A DNA stretch of 64,000 nucleotides from Herbiconiux sp. (GCF_023264855.1 NZ_JAHFUW010000016.1:1-64000); one strand, 5' to 3'. Shown: positions 32,412-43,475, counted from the first letter of the stretch. Numbers and translations: made by a program. The notes: generated by a model from the letters alone, not told the origin.

Positions 32412-32912
32412 TCAGCGGGGGGTGTCGGCCCAGAAGCGCAGTTCGCCCTCGTGGTTGATGCCGTCGGCGACGCCGCCATTACGGCGCACGACCTCGAGCG
32501 AGGCGGCGTTGTCCGGCGCGACGGTAAGCAGCGCCCGCTCGATGCCCAGGTCGGCGCAGCGTGCGAGGGCGTCGTGCAGCATCCGTGTGGCGTGCCCCTG
32601 GCGCTGCCACGGGTAGACCACGTGGTATCCGATGTGCCCGCCGCCCTCGTCGTCGGTCAGCCGGTGCCGGATGACGAGCGAGCCGAGGTAGTACTCGCCC
32701 GAGGTGTACCAGAAGAGCTCCGACGGAACGCCCCACCGCTCCCGCACGCCGGTGCGCTCGGCCACGAACGCGTCGAAGTCGCGACTGGCCTCGCGCAGCC
32801 ACGCGGTGTCCTCCCCGCGGTGCAGCATGTCGGCCTGCTCGCCGACGAGGTAAGAGGTCTTCACCGAGGTCGACGGCGGAAGCAGTGCGGGCGGCAGCGT
32901 GAGTTCGATCAT
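32412..32912 (-). CDS. GNAT-family N-acetyltransferase
   Basis: A 166-residue acetyltransferase. The coenzyme A loop is VYPWQRQGHATRML (matching the Q/R-x-x-G-x-A/G motif), preceded by the beta strand YLGSLVIRH and followed by the family segment LEVVRRNGG. It transfers an acetyl group to an unknown amine acceptor. TAGCCT (complement of 32919-32924) ends 6 nt before ATG 32912 and no ribosome site is present, so the message is probably leaderless. It is divergent from the Phd/RelE module across 61 bp. Confidence 0.84.
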   Translation of the reverse strand: MIELTLPPALLPPSTSVKTSYLVGEQADMLHRGEDTAWLREASRDFDAFVAERTGVRERWGVPSELFWYTSGEYYLGSLVIRHRLTDDEGGGHIGYHVVYPWQRQGHATRMLHDALARCADLGIERALLTVAPDNAASLEVVRRNGGVADGINHEGELRFWADTPR

Positions 32913-32918
32913 GCGCAG

Positions 32919-32924
32919 AGGCTA
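32919..32924 (-). promoter_or_regulatory. -10 box of a leaderless promoter
   Basis: TAGCCT on the minus strand ends 6 nt before ATG 32912 of the acetyltransferase gene. Confidence 0.45.
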
Positions 32925-32937
32925 GCGGAGGTCGATG

Positions 32938-32974
32938 TGTGTACACAATAACGCTAAGTGCTACCATGTACACA
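32938..32974 (+). promoter_or_regulatory. Toxin-antitoxin operator and leaderless promoter
   Basis: The palindrome TGTGTACACA (32938-32947) and a second TGTACACA copy (32967-32974) lie 27 bp apart. TACCAT (32962-32967) ends 6 nt before ATG 32974 and no ribosome site exists. The operator copies flank and overlap the -10 box, as expected for autorepression by the antitoxin-toxin complex. Confidence 0.55.
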
Positions 32975-33237
32975 TGGACAGTGTGAAGAGCGAGATCACC
33001 ACGCGCGAGCTGCGCAGTCAGCTCTCTGACGTGCTCGGGCGCACGATGTACGCCGGGGAGCGCATCGGGGTGACTCGCAACGGCAAGCTCGCTGCGGTGC
33101 TCGTCAGCGTCGCCGATCTGGAGGCGCTGGAAGAATTCGAGATGGCGCAAGACGTCGCGGCCTATCGTGAGGCCAAGGCGACGGATGACGGCACTCGAGT
33201 GCCTCTAGCTGAACTGCGGGCCGACCTGGCTTCGTGA
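32974..33237 (+). CDS. Phd/YefM-family antitoxin
   Basis: An 87-residue protein with the Phd/YefM N-terminal DNA-binding pattern (ITTRELRSQLSDVLGRTMYAGERIGVTRNGKLAAVLVSVADLEALE) and an acidic C terminus (REAKATDDG...LAELRADLAS) that probably wraps the toxin. ATG 32974 is chosen over an upstream in-frame start because the -10 box lies 6 nt before it. The stop overlaps the toxin GTG by 4 bp. Confidence 0.86.
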   Translation: MDSVKSEITTRELRSQLSDVLGRTMYAGERIGVTRNGKLAAVLVSVADLEALEEFEMAQDVAAYREAKATDDGTRVPLAELRADLAS

Positions 33238-33494
33238 GCTACGAGGTCGAATTCACCGGAGCCGCCGCCCGGCAGATCAGAAAGCTTCCGCGTCCGGCTC
33301 GGGACCGCGTGCTCGATGCGATCGACGACCTGGGAGACGATCCGCGTCCTCACGGGGCCAAGAAGCTGGTCGGAGAACAGACGGCCTGGCGTATCCGCGT
33401 CGGTGACTACCGGGTCATCTACGACGTGCTCGATGACGAGTTGGTCGTCTCGGTCGTTCGGGCAGCCCACCGTCGTGAGGTCTACGACCGCTGA
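33234..33494 (+). CDS. RelE/ParE-family toxin
   Basis: The 86-residue protein has the RelE/YoeB-type fold signature: YEVEFTGAAARQIRKLP, then the C-terminal WRIRVGDYRVIYDVLDDELVVSVVRAAHRREVY, including the conserved RxGdYRviY segment and a terminal basic and Tyr-containing tail typical of ribosome-dependent mRNA interferases. It should cleave mRNA in the ribosome when freed from the antitoxin. A 22-bp hairpin follows 23 bp downstream. Confidence 0.88.
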   Translation: MSYEVEFTGAAARQIRKLPRPARDRVLDAIDDLGDDPRPHGAKKLVGEQTAWRIRVGDYRVIYDVLDDELVVSVVRAAHRREVYDR

Positions 33495-33517
33495 CAGGCG
33501 AGGCGCAACCGATGTCG

Positions 33518-33570
33518 ACCCGTCACGGTGTGCCGCTATTCGTGGGTCATAGCGGCACACCGTGACGGGT
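33518..33570. terminator. 22-bp perfect hairpin between convergent genes
   Basis: ACCCGTCACGGTGTGCCGCT plus AT (33518-33539) is perfectly complementary to 33549-33570, with a 9-nt loop. It lies between the toxin (+) and amidohydrolase (-) stops and can act in both directions. There is no U tract on either side. Confidence 0.7.
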
Positions 33571-33593
33571 GGGCGGCGCGGGGCGCGCGGGGG

Positions 33594-35282
33594 TCAGTGC
33601 ACGCGGCGGGCGGCGAAGTAGGTGCGGGCGACTCTGAGGGTGTGCAGGGCGGTGGGGGGCACCTCGAAGGGGTCGTGGTCGAGGGTGATGAGGTCGGCCG
33701 ACTTGCCGACCGCGAGCGAACCGGTCTCGGCGCCGAGGCCCATGGCCGTGGCGGCCGAGAGGGTGAACACCGCGAGGGCGTCCTCGAGCGAGATGGCCTG
33801 CTCGGGCCAGAGGGTTCCGGATGCGCGGCCCAGAGGGTCGGCGCGCGTCACCAGTCTCTCGATCCCCTCCCACGGGTTCGGCGACTCGCTCACCGGCCAG
33901 TCGGATCCGCCGGCCACCAGCGCTCCCGAGTCGAGCAGCGCGCGATTGGGCTGCATCCGCTCGGCCCGGCCGGCGGGCAGCACCGCGGCGATGGCATCCG
34001 GGATCACGCCCGGGAACCAGATGAACGGCGAGATGTCGGCGGCCACGTCGAGGGCGGCGAAGCGCGCGATGTCGGCGTCGGAGACGAACTGGCCGTGGGC
34101 GATCTGGTACCGCGCGGTCACGCCCTCCGCGCGCAGCCGCTCGACCACGTCGAGCACCTGCCGGGCCGAAGCGTCGCCCGTGCAGTGGATCTTCGCCGAG
34201 AGCCCGCGCGCGGCCGTGCGGCGCAGCCAGTCGTACAACTCGTCCGGATCCATCGTGCTGTGCCCGTGGAAGTGATCGCCGTGGGCGTCGTCGGGCAGGT
34301 ACGGCTCGAGGAAGGCGCCCGTGCGCGCCGGCGGCACCCCGTCGAGGAAGATCTTCACGAAGTCGGGGCGGTGGTGGGCGCTGCGGAAGGCCTCCGCGCG
34401 CTCGATCAGCTCGTCGCCGATGGGGGAGAAGCCGAAGATCTCGTCGTTCACGAGCACCGAGCTGACCACCCAGGCATCCAGCTCCCCGTCGTCGTCGAGA
34501 CCCTTGAGAGCGGCGAGGATGTCGAGCGAGGCCGCCGCATCCTGAAACGCCGTCACGCCGAAGCCCGACAGCATCTCGACGCCCTTCTTCGAGCTCGCGC
34601 GGTGCTGGGCGGCATCGAGGCCGCCGGCGCGGGCCTGCGCCTCGGCGACCGGGATGCCGGCCGCCTCGAGCAGCACGCCGGTGAGCGCGCCGGTCGACGG
34701 ATCGCGGAGCGCGACTCCGCCGCCCTCCGGCACGAAGTCGTCTCCGATGCCGGCCAGCGCCAGCGCGCGGGAGCTCACCCAGCGGTTGTGCCGGCTGTCG
34801 TCGGCGAGCATCACGGCCCGCCCGCCCGCGGCGTCGTCCAGGCGGCGGAGCGCATCTCGGGTCGCGAGCTCGTCGAGCAGGGTGCTGCCCCACGCGCCGC
34901 CCACGACCCAGTCGTCGGCCCCGAGGGTCGACGCGTGCCCGCGCACCGCGTCGAGCAACTCGTCGAGAGAGGCCGTCGGCGAGACCTCGAGCTCGAACAG
35001 GGCGCTGCGCCCGGCCAGGGCGTGGTGGTTGTGCACGTCGACGAAGCCGGGCATGGCGAACGCGCCCCCGAGGTCGACGAGCTCGATCTGCGGATCGGGC
35101 GCACCGGCATCCTGAACCCACGCGTCGACCGCCGCGCGCACCTCGGCCTCGCCGCCGAGCGCGAGGATGCGGCCGTCGGCCGTGCTCGCCGCCACGCACT
35201 CGACGAAGCGCTCGCCGCCCGGGTGCCCGGTGAAGATGCGTCCGTTCGTGAACAGGCGAACGGCGAGCACGGGCGCGCTCAC
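33594..35282 (-). CDS. YtcJ-type metal-dependent amidohydrolase
   Basis: A 562-residue amidohydrolase. The metal-site motifs are FVDVHNHHALAG (HxH), KIFLDGVPPARTG (with a conserved lysine), AKIHCTGDAS, IAHGQFVS and the catalytic Asp in AGGSDWPVSES. Members hydrolyse amide or related bonds and often act on N-acyl or formamide compounds. The start GTG 35282 overlaps the MoaF stop (GTGA), so it is the third gene of the aldehyde dehydrogenase-MoaF operon. That context suggests a role in amine or amide breakdown, but the substrate is unknown. Confidence 0.86.
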   Translation of the reverse strand: MSAPVLAVRLFTNGRIFTGHPGGERFVECVAASTADGRILALGGEAEVRAAVDAWVQDAGAPDPQIELVDLGGAFAMPGFVDVHNHHALAGRSALFELEVSPTASLDELLDAVRGHASTLGADDWVVGGAWGSTLLDELATRDALRRLDDAAGGRAVMLADDSRHNRWVSSRALALAGIGDDFVPEGGGVALRDPSTGALTGVLLEAAGIPVAEAQARAGGLDAAQHRASSKKGVEMLSGFGVTAFQDAAASLDILAALKGLDDDGELDAWVVSSVLVNDEIFGFSPIGDELIERAEAFRSAHHRPDFVKIFLDGVPPARTGAFLEPYLPDDAHGDHFHGHSTMDPDELYDWLRRTAARGLSAKIHCTGDASARQVLDVVERLRAEGVTARYQIAHGQFVSDADIARFAALDVAADISPFIWFPGVIPDAIAAVLPAGRAERMQPNRALLDSGALVAGGSDWPVSESPNPWEGIERLVTRADPLGRASGTLWPEQAISLEDALAVFTLSAATAMGLGAETGSLAVGKSADLITLDHDPFEVPPTALHTLRVARTYFAARRVH

Positions 35283-36142
35283 GACGCGGCCTCCACCCCG
35301 CCGAACTGCTCGGGCGAGAACCCCTCCGGATGCACGGTGGTGGACAGCAGCCGCCCGTGCGCCCCGAACGTGAAGTGCACGTACCCCGCGCCCGATCCGT
35401 CGAGCCCGAAGAGCGCACCGTGCGAGCGCAGGGCTTGCGCGCTGCGGTGGTCGGCGATCGTCACCGAGGCGCAGGGAATGACCTTCTCGCGCCACGCGAA
35501 CAGGTAGATACCGGGGCGGATCTGCCAGACCGTGTTGGCATCCGTATCGGCGAGTCCGCGCTCGGGGCCCGCCAGGCACTGCCAGGTGTACCACTCGGGC
35601 GAGAGGTAGAGGTGCTCGTAGGCGTGCTCGGGGCTGTAGACCCAGAAGGCGCGCCGGCCGATCAACTCGGTCGACGGATGCGGGGCCGCCGGGGTGGCCG
35701 GGCCGGCCGGCGACGCCACCTCCTCCAGGCGCCCGGGCGCGACGATCTGCTGCACCCGCGGCACCTGGCCCTCGGGCCCGACGATGCTGATCACCGTGAG
35801 CACCTCGCCCGAGCGCAGATCGAGCACCATCGACACCGCCTCCTCGGGCAGGTACTCGTGGTGGAACTGCACGTACACCAGCTCGTCGTCGACGTCGAAG
35901 GCCTCGTAGTCGTCGCTGTGGGCGGCGGCCGCGATGGGGTCGCCCTCGCCGGGCCGGTACTCCCAGTCGACACGGGAGTCGCCGAAGCGGTGCACGATCC
36001 GCGTGCCGCGCGGGTCGGTCACCGTGAGGGTGCGGCCGGCCAGAACCGACGACAGAGGCGCGCGGTTGGCGTCGAAGCCGGGCGCGAGCCCGTCCAGCGG
36101 CAACCAGGTGGAGGTGTCGGACGGGTTCAGTGCCGTGCTCAT
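35279..36142 (-). CDS. moaF: MoaF-family protein (second of two)
   Basis: This 287-residue paralogue of the protein at 22726-23574 shares the family core GRRAFWVYSPEHAYEHLYLS and WYTWQCLAG, plus IYLFAWREKVIPCASV (compare LYLFCFREFKIAVASV). The N-terminal half has VTDPRGTRIVHRFGDSRVDW. No molybdenum cofactor genes are near. ATG 36142 overlaps the stop of the aldehyde dehydrogenase (TGATG), and its own stop overlaps the amidohydrolase start, so all three are translationally coupled. The molecular role is unknown; a part in amine or aldehyde catabolism is inferred from both contexts. Confidence 0.8.
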   Translation of the reverse strand: MSTALNPSDTSTWLPLDGLAPGFDANRAPLSSVLAGRTLTVTDPRGTRIVHRFGDSRVDWEYRPGEGDPIAAAAHSDDYEAFDVDDELVYVQFHHEYLPEEAVSMVLDLRSGEVLTVISIVGPEGQVPRVQQIVAPGRLEEVASPAGPATPAAPHPSTELIGRRAFWVYSPEHAYEHLYLSPEWYTWQCLAGPERGLADTDANTVWQIRPGIYLFAWREKVIPCASVTIADHRSAQALRSHGALFGLDGSGAGYVHFTFGAHGRLLSTTVHPEGFSPEQFGGVEAAS

Positions 36143-37581
36143 CAGTAGTGCAGCCAGACCGACTTGACCTCGGTGTAGGCGTCGATCGCCCACGGCCCCA
36201 TCTCGCGGCCCCAGCCGGAGGCCTTGTACCCGCCCCAGGGAGCGGCCATGTCGGGGATGGGCGGCATGTTCACGAACACGGCGCCGGCCTTGATGCCGTT
36301 GGCCAGCCGCTGGGAGGTGGCGATGTCCTGCGTCCAGATGGTGGCGGCCAGGCCGTACTGCGAGTCGTTGGCACGGGCGATCAGCGCGTCGAGCTCGTCG
36401 GCGTCGTCGTAGGTGGTGACGGCCAGCACCGGGCCGAAGATCTCTTCGCGGATGATGGTCATCTCATCCGTCACCCCGGTGAACAGGGTGGGCTCGAAGA
36501 AGTAGCCGTTCTCGCCGGTGCGGTTGCCGCCCGTGACGAGGGAGGCGCCCTCGTCGACGCCGGTGCGCACGAGGCGCTCGACGTGGCCGATGTGCTTCTC
36601 GGAGACCAGCGGGCCGAGCTGGCTCGACTCGTCCAGGCCCGAACCGAGGGTGAGGCCGGAGAGGCCGCCGGACAGCTTGTCGACGAACTCCTGCTCGCGC
36701 TTCTTGTCGACGTAGAACCGGGTGTACGCGGCGCAGACCTGGCCGCTGTTGAGGGTGCCGCCCATCAGGTTGCCGCCCACGGCCGCGTCGATGTTCGCGT
36801 CGGCCGCGATGATGCTCGGCGCCTTGCCGCCGAGTTCGAGGGTGAGGCGTTTGAGGTTCGAGTCGGCGCTGGCCTTGGTGATGATGCGGCCGACGGCGGT
36901 CGACCCGGTGTACGAGAGGTGGTCGACGTCCATGTGGCTGGAGAGCAGGGCGCCCACATCGCCGCCACCGGTGACCAGGTTGATGACGCCGGCCGGGAAG
37001 CCAACCTCTTCGGCCAGCTGCACCAGACGGATGCTGGTGAGCGGCGTGACCTCGCTGGGCTTGATCACCACGGTGTTGCCGGTGGCCAGCGCGGGGGCGA
37101 GCTTCCAGGCGAGGATCATCAGCGGGAAGTTCCAGGGCGTGACCAGCGCGTTCACGCCCACCGGCTCGCGCCGCGTGTAGTGCAGGGTGTCGGGGAAGGA
37201 GACCGGGTTCGTGGTGCCCTGGATCTTCGTGACCCAGCCCGCGTAGTAGCGGAAGTGCTCGGCGGCGCCCGCCACGCTCACGCTGCGCGAGATGCCGAGC
37301 GGCTGACCCTGGTCGAGCGTCTCGAGGCGGGCGAGATCTTCGGCGTGGGCCTCGATGGCGTCGGCGAGCTTGAACAGCAGGTGCGCGCGCTGCACCGGCA
37401 GGAGGCCCGCCCACTCCTGCTTCGACAGAGCGGCCCGTGCTGCGGCGACGGCGGCGTCGACATCGGCCTCGGAGGCGTTGCCGACCTCCTCGATCGCGTT
37501 CGCGGTGGCCGGGTCGATCGTCTCGAAGCTCCCGCCGGTGGCGTCCTGCCAGCTTCCGTCGATGTACAGGCTCTTCGCCAT
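36142..37581 (-). CDS. NAD-dependent aldehyde dehydrogenase
   Basis: A 479-residue ALDH with LVTPWNFPLMILAWKLAPA, base Glu249 in LELGGKAPSII, nucleophile Cys283 in NSGQVCAAYTRF and the C-terminal PWGGYKASGWGREMG. This pattern fits phenylacetaldehyde, betaine-aldehyde and related dehydrogenases rather than the HpaE type. AAGGGAG precedes ATG 37581. As leader of an operon with moaF and an amidohydrolase, and with an aromatic amine oxidase 8.5 kb away, phenylacetaldehyde or 4-hydroxyphenylacetaldehyde is a plausible substrate. That link is inference. Confidence 0.88.
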   Translation of the reverse strand: MAKSLYIDGSWQDATGGSFETIDPATANAIEEVGNASEADVDAAVAAARAALSKQEWAGLLPVQRAHLLFKLADAIEAHAEDLARLETLDQGQPLGISRSVSVAGAAEHFRYYAGWVTKIQGTTNPVSFPDTLHYTRREPVGVNALVTPWNFPLMILAWKLAPALATGNTVVIKPSEVTPLTSIRLVQLAEEVGFPAGVINLVTGGGDVGALLSSHMDVDHLSYTGSTAVGRIITKASADSNLKRLTLELGGKAPSIIAADANIDAAVGGNLMGGTLNSGQVCAAYTRFYVDKKREQEFVDKLSGGLSGLTLGSGLDESSQLGPLVSEKHIGHVERLVRTGVDEGASLVTGGNRTGENGYFFEPTLFTGVTDEMTIIREEIFGPVLAVTTYDDADELDALIARANDSQYGLAATIWTQDIATSQRLANGIKAGAVFVNMPPIPDMAAPWGGYKASGWGREMGPWAIDAYTEVKSVWLHY

Positions 37582-37718
37582 GGTCTGCTCCCTTGCACGT
37601 GGTTCCGGGCGCTTCGGTGCGCCGTCGGTCCAGTGTCGGCGGGGAGGGCGGGCATCCGTTTGTCTCTGGAGGAACGGGGATTGTGCAGGAGCGCCCGGAT
37701 GCGCGGCTCGGCTCACGA

Positions 37719-37758
37719 CGAAGGGCCCGGCTCCTCGACGAGGAAGCCGGGCCCTTCG
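37719..37758 (-). terminator. Terminator hairpin after the MFS gene
   Basis: CGAAGGGCCCGGCT (37719-37732) pairs perfectly with 37745-37758, and the inner CCTC/GAGG extends the stem. It lies 13 bp past the MFS stop on the minus strand. The stem is very GC-rich and lacks a clear U tract. Confidence 0.65.
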
Positions 37759-37770
37759 GGGGTGGAGGTG

Positions 37771-40169
<2,399 letters not shown>

Positions 40170-40190
40170 AACTGCATTATTGCACGATCT

Positions 40191-40218
40191 GCAAGCTTGC
40201 GGACGCGCAAAGTTGCGC
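40191..40218. promoter_or_regulatory. Tandem palindromes in the TetR/IclR divergent region
   Basis: GCAAGCTTGC (40191-40200) is a perfect palindrome, and GCGCAA-AG-TTGCGC (40205-40218) is a 6-bp-arm repeat next to it. They lie just upstream of the TetR start, so TetR autorepression is the simplest reading. Confidence 0.45.
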
Positions 40219-40314
40219 TCTCTGCAGTAATTCACAGCGTCGCCGGCTGCCCAGCTCGTCGACTCCTCTGCGTCGTGATGATCCGCCCGCGCGTGATGCG
40301 CCAGGATGGTGGGC

Positions 40315-41040
40315 ATGGCCGCCGCATCGCAGACACTCTCGCGGGGCATCACCGCGCTCGAGCTGCTGGCCGATGCGGAGAAGCCGCTCTCGATCGGCGA
40401 GCTGAGCGAGCGGCTCGGGCTGCACCGCTCGATCACCTACCGGATCGTGCGCACGCTGGAGGAGCACGGGCTGGTGGTGCGGGATGCGGGGGGCCTGCTC
40501 GAACTCGGGCCGCGGCTCGCGGCGCTGGCCCGCTCGGTGGCTCGCGATCTGCAGAGCGCCGCGCTCCCCGAGCTGGGGGCGCTGGCGGCCGAGCTCGAGA
40601 TGACGGCGTTCCTCACCATCCTCGACGGCTCGGAGGTCGTGACGCTCTTCAGTGTCGAGCCGCGGCACGGCCGCGCCACCGTGGCGCAGCGCCCCGGCAC
40701 GCGGCACTCGCTGCTCGTGGGGGCGCCCGGTGCCGCCATCCAGTCGATCCTGACGGCGGCCGAGCGGAAGGCGCTCCGCGATGCGGCGGTGGCGGACGGT
40801 TCGGAGGCCTCACGGCTCGCGCAGCTCTCGGATCTCGCCACGGGCCCGCTCGAGGGCGGCTTCGCCACGAGCCACGACGAGGTCATCCCCGGTCTCTCGG
40901 CGATCGCCGTGCCGCTCCGCGTGCCCGGCCGTGCCGCCGCCGCCCTCGCTGTCGTCTACGTGCATCACGACGTCCCCGCCGCGGCGATCGCCGAACGCCT
41001 GCAGCAGTCCGCCGCCCGCATCGCCGCCGACGTCGCCTGA
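40315..41040 (+). CDS. IclR-family transcriptional regulator
   Basis: A protein of about 241 residues. The N-terminal winged helix is ITALELLADAEKPLSIGELSERLGLHRSITYRIVRTLEEHGLV, and the C-terminal effector domain includes GRATVAQRPGTRHSLLVGAPGAA and GGFATSHDEVIPGLSAIAVPL. IclR regulators commonly control aromatic acid pathways. ATG 40306 is an alternative start; 40315 is preferred because CAGGAT ends 7 nt before it and neither start has a ribosome site. It is a candidate for binding the IclR-type palindromes at 48181-48215, though these are 8 kb away. Confidence 0.84.
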   Translation: MAAASQTLSRGITALELLADAEKPLSIGELSERLGLHRSITYRIVRTLEEHGLVVRDAGGLLELGPRLAALARSVARDLQSAALPELGALAAELEMTAFLTILDGSEVVTLFSVEPRHGRATVAQRPGTRHSLLVGAPGAAIQSILTAAERKALRDAAVADGSEASRLAQLSDLATGPLEGGFATSHDEVIPGLSAIAVPLRVPGRAAAALAVVYVHHDVPAAAIAERLQQSAARIAADVA

Positions 41041-41221
41041 GGGCGGAGCGTCCGGGGCCGGAGCGCATGAGCCTGGAGCGCCCGGGGGCCGCACGCGCAC
41101 GCATCCGTTCGCTCTGAGTCAAGGGCCGAGCGCTCTGGGCTGATCCGTTTCTGAGCATCCGCTCGATAATGGCTTTCGGGATCGCGACGGGGCGGTACCG
41201 GAGAGTTGGAGGTGCGTCGCC

Positions 41222-42781
41222 ATGACGAGCACGGAATCTACCGCCGCCGGGGCGGCCACCACCGGGGCCGCAGCCACCACCGGGGCCGGAACCACCGGGG
41301 CCGGGGCGAGCCGGCGGCGCCTCGGTGTGCCGGCGGTCACCATCATGATCATCGCGGCCTCGGCGCCGCTGACCGTGCTCGCGGGCGGGGTGACGACCGC
41401 CTTCGCGGTCACCGGCGTGATCGGCGTCCCTCTCTCCTACCTGCTGCTCGGCCTCGTGCTGGCGGTGTTCGCGGTGGGGTATGCCGCGATGAGCCGCTAC
41501 GTGGTGAACGCCGGCGCCTTCTACGCCTACATCGCCCAGGGGCTCGGGCGTCCGCTCGGCGTCGGGTCGTCGCTCGTGGCGCTGGTGTCGTACAACGCGA
41601 TGCAGATCGGCATCTACGGGCTGTTCGGCTTCACCGTGTCGTCGCAGCTGGCCGTGTGGTTCGGCATCAGCGTGCCGTGGTGGGTGCCGGTGCTCGTGGG
41701 CATCGCCGTGGTGGGCGTGCTGGGCGTGAACCGGGTCGATCTCTCGGCCAAGGTGCTCGGCATCCTGGTGGTGCTGGAGTTCGTCGTGGTGATCGTGTTC
41801 GACGTGGCCTCGTTCGCCGTGGCACCCGAAGGCCCGAGCGTGGCCGCGCTCGACCCCGCGAACCTCTTCGTTCCGGGCATCGGCGCCGTGCTCGCGTTCG
41901 GCATCGCCGCGTTCATGGGCTTCGAATCGGCCGCCATCTACGGTGAGGAGTCGAAAGATCCCAAGCGCACCGTCGCCCGTGCCACCTATCTCGCCGTGGG
42001 CATCATCGCCCTCTTCTACATGGTGTCCGCCTGGGCGATGACGGTCGGCATCGGGCCGAGCGCCGTGATCGGCGAGTCGGCCACCCAGGGACCCGACCTC
42101 ATCTTCGATTTCATGGCGCTGCACCTCGGCCAGATCGTCGCCGACCTCGGCCATGTTCTCTTCATCACGAGCCTGTTCGCCGCGCTGGTGAGCTTCCACA
42201 ACGCGGTCGCCCGCTACTTCTTCTCGCTCGGCCGCGAGGGCGTGCTGCCCGCCGCGCTCGGCCGGGTGCGCGAACGCAGCGGGGCGCCGGCGGTCGGATC
42301 GCTCACCCAGACCGTGCTCGCCGTGGTGGTCGTCGCGGTCTTCGCGATCGCCGGTGCCTCGTGGGTGCCGCCGGAGGGCCTGCCCACCGAGCTCTTCCCG
42401 GTGCTGACGCTGTTCACGTGGCTCACCAACGCCGGAGCGCTCGGCCTGGTGCTGCTGATGACGGTGGTGTCGATCGCGGTGATCGGCTTCTTCCGGCGGC
42501 ATCGGGATGCGGATGCCGGCCCCTGGTCGCGGGTGATCGCGCCGGCCCTCGCGGCTGTGGCGCTCGCCACCGTGCTCGTGCTGATCATCGCGAACTTCAC
42601 CGTGCTGCTCACCAGCGACCCGACGGCTCCGGCGACCGCGACCACGTTCATCCTGCCGGCGATCGTCATCGTTCCGGGGTTGATCGGCATCGTCTGGGGC
42701 CTGGTGCTGCGCCGCCGCAACCCGCGGGTGTACGAGCAGATCGGCCATGGGGCCGAGGAGCACCCGAACGAGCTCGGCTGA
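41222..42781 (+). CDS. APC-family amino acid/amine permease
   Basis: The 519-residue protein has about 12 transmembrane helices and the APC signature (PAVTIMIIAASAPLTVLAGG in helix 1; FMGFESAAIYGEESKDPKRT in the helix 6-7 region). It imports an amino acid or amine using a proton or sodium gradient. The first 30 residues are an Ala/Thr/Gly low-complexity tail from an 18-bp repeat. GGAGG lies 9 nt before ATG 41222. With a copper amine oxidase nearby, an aromatic amine is a reasonable but unproven cargo. A TetR gene follows. Confidence 0.85.
   Translation: MTSTESTAAGAATTGAAATTGAGTTGAGASRRRLGVPAVTIMIIAASAPLTVLAGGVTTAFAVTGVIGVPLSYLLLGLVLAVFAVGYAAMSRYVVNAGAFYAYIAQGLGRPLGVGSSLVALVSYNAMQIGIYGLFGFTVSSQLAVWFGISVPWWVPVLVGIAVVGVLGVNRVDLSAKVLGILVVLEFVVVIVFDVASFAVAPEGPSVAALDPANLFVPGIGAVLAFGIAAFMGFESAAIYGEESKDPKRTVARATYLAVGIIALFYMVSAWAMTVGIGPSAVIGESATQGPDLIFDFMALHLGQIVADLGHVLFITSLFAALVSFHNAVARYFFSLGREGVLPAALGRVRERSGAPAVGSLTQTVLAVVVVAVFAIAGASWVPPEGLPTELFPVLTLFTWLTNAGALGLVLLMTVVSIAVIGFFRRHRDADAGPWSRVIAPALAAVALATVLVLIIANFTVLLTSDPTAPATATTFILPAIVIVPGLIGIVWGLVLRRRNPRVYEQIGHGAEEHPNELG
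41255..41305. repeat. 18-bp tandem repeat in the permease N terminus
   Basis: The unit GCCACCACCGGGGCCGCA (41255-41272) repeats at 41273-41290 with one change, followed by a shortened third copy. It encodes ATTGA-type repeats before the first helix, so length variation would change only the cytoplasmic tail. Confidence 0.65.
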
Positions 42782-42868
42782 GCGGACGGATGCGCCGCGC
42801 CCTCCTGAGACGGGTGGGGCGCGGCGGGCGGCGTCCGGCCGCGCGGCCGGATCCGGGAGAATGGCACC

Positions 42869-43462
42869 GTGCCCAAGATCGTCGACCGTGAGAAGCGCCG
42901 CACCGAGATCGTCGACGCCTACCTGCGGGTGCTCGCCCGCGATGGCGGCCGCGCCGGCACGAGCCGGGCGGTGGCGACGGAGCTCGGCGTGGCCACGGGC
43001 TCGCTCTGGCACTATTTCGACGACTTCGACGCGGTGATCGCGGCCGCCTTCCACCACATCTTCGAGAACACGACCGCCCGCATCCTGAACCGCACCGAGG
43101 GGCTGCGCGGCCTGCCCGCCCTCGAAGCGGCGGTGCGCGAGATGCTCCCGCTCGAGCAGGTCACCCAGGAGGAGGCCGCCGTGGTGGTGATCTTCTGGGG
43201 CCGCGTGGCCACCGAGCCGCAGATGGGTCACACGCAGATCGAGGTCGAGAACCGCTGGGGCGCCATCCTCACCGCCCACGCCGACGAGGCCGTGGTCGAC
43301 GGCGCCCTGCGCGCCGACACCCCCGTCGCCGACCTCGTCGACACCCTCCTCGTGCTCACCACCGGCCAGCAGGTGGAGTACGTGGTGCGCACCTCGATCG
43401 GTGTCGCGGCCCGCCAGTGGTCCCTGGTCGAGCACGCCCTCCGCCCCTGGCGTCGCCACTGA
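42869..43462 (+). CDS. TetR-family transcriptional regulator
   Basis: A 197-residue protein with the helix-turn-helix TSRAVATELGVATGSLWHYFDDFDAVI and a C-terminal helical domain of the BetI-like type (VDTLLVLTTGQQVEYVV). The start is GTG 42869; GAGAAT ends 6 nt before it and no ribosome site is visible. It lies 88 bp downstream of the permease gene on the same strand and could regulate it. Ligand unknown. Confidence 0.82.
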   Translation: MPKIVDREKRRTEIVDAYLRVLARDGGRAGTSRAVATELGVATGSLWHYFDDFDAVIAAAFHHIFENTTARILNRTEGLRGLPALEAAVREMLPLEQVTQEEAAVVVIFWGRVATEPQMGHTQIEVENRWGAILTAHADEAVVDGALRADTPVADLVDTLLVLTTGQQVEYVVRTSIGVAARQWSLVEHALRPWRRH

Positions 43463-43475
43463 GCGGCACTCAGGA

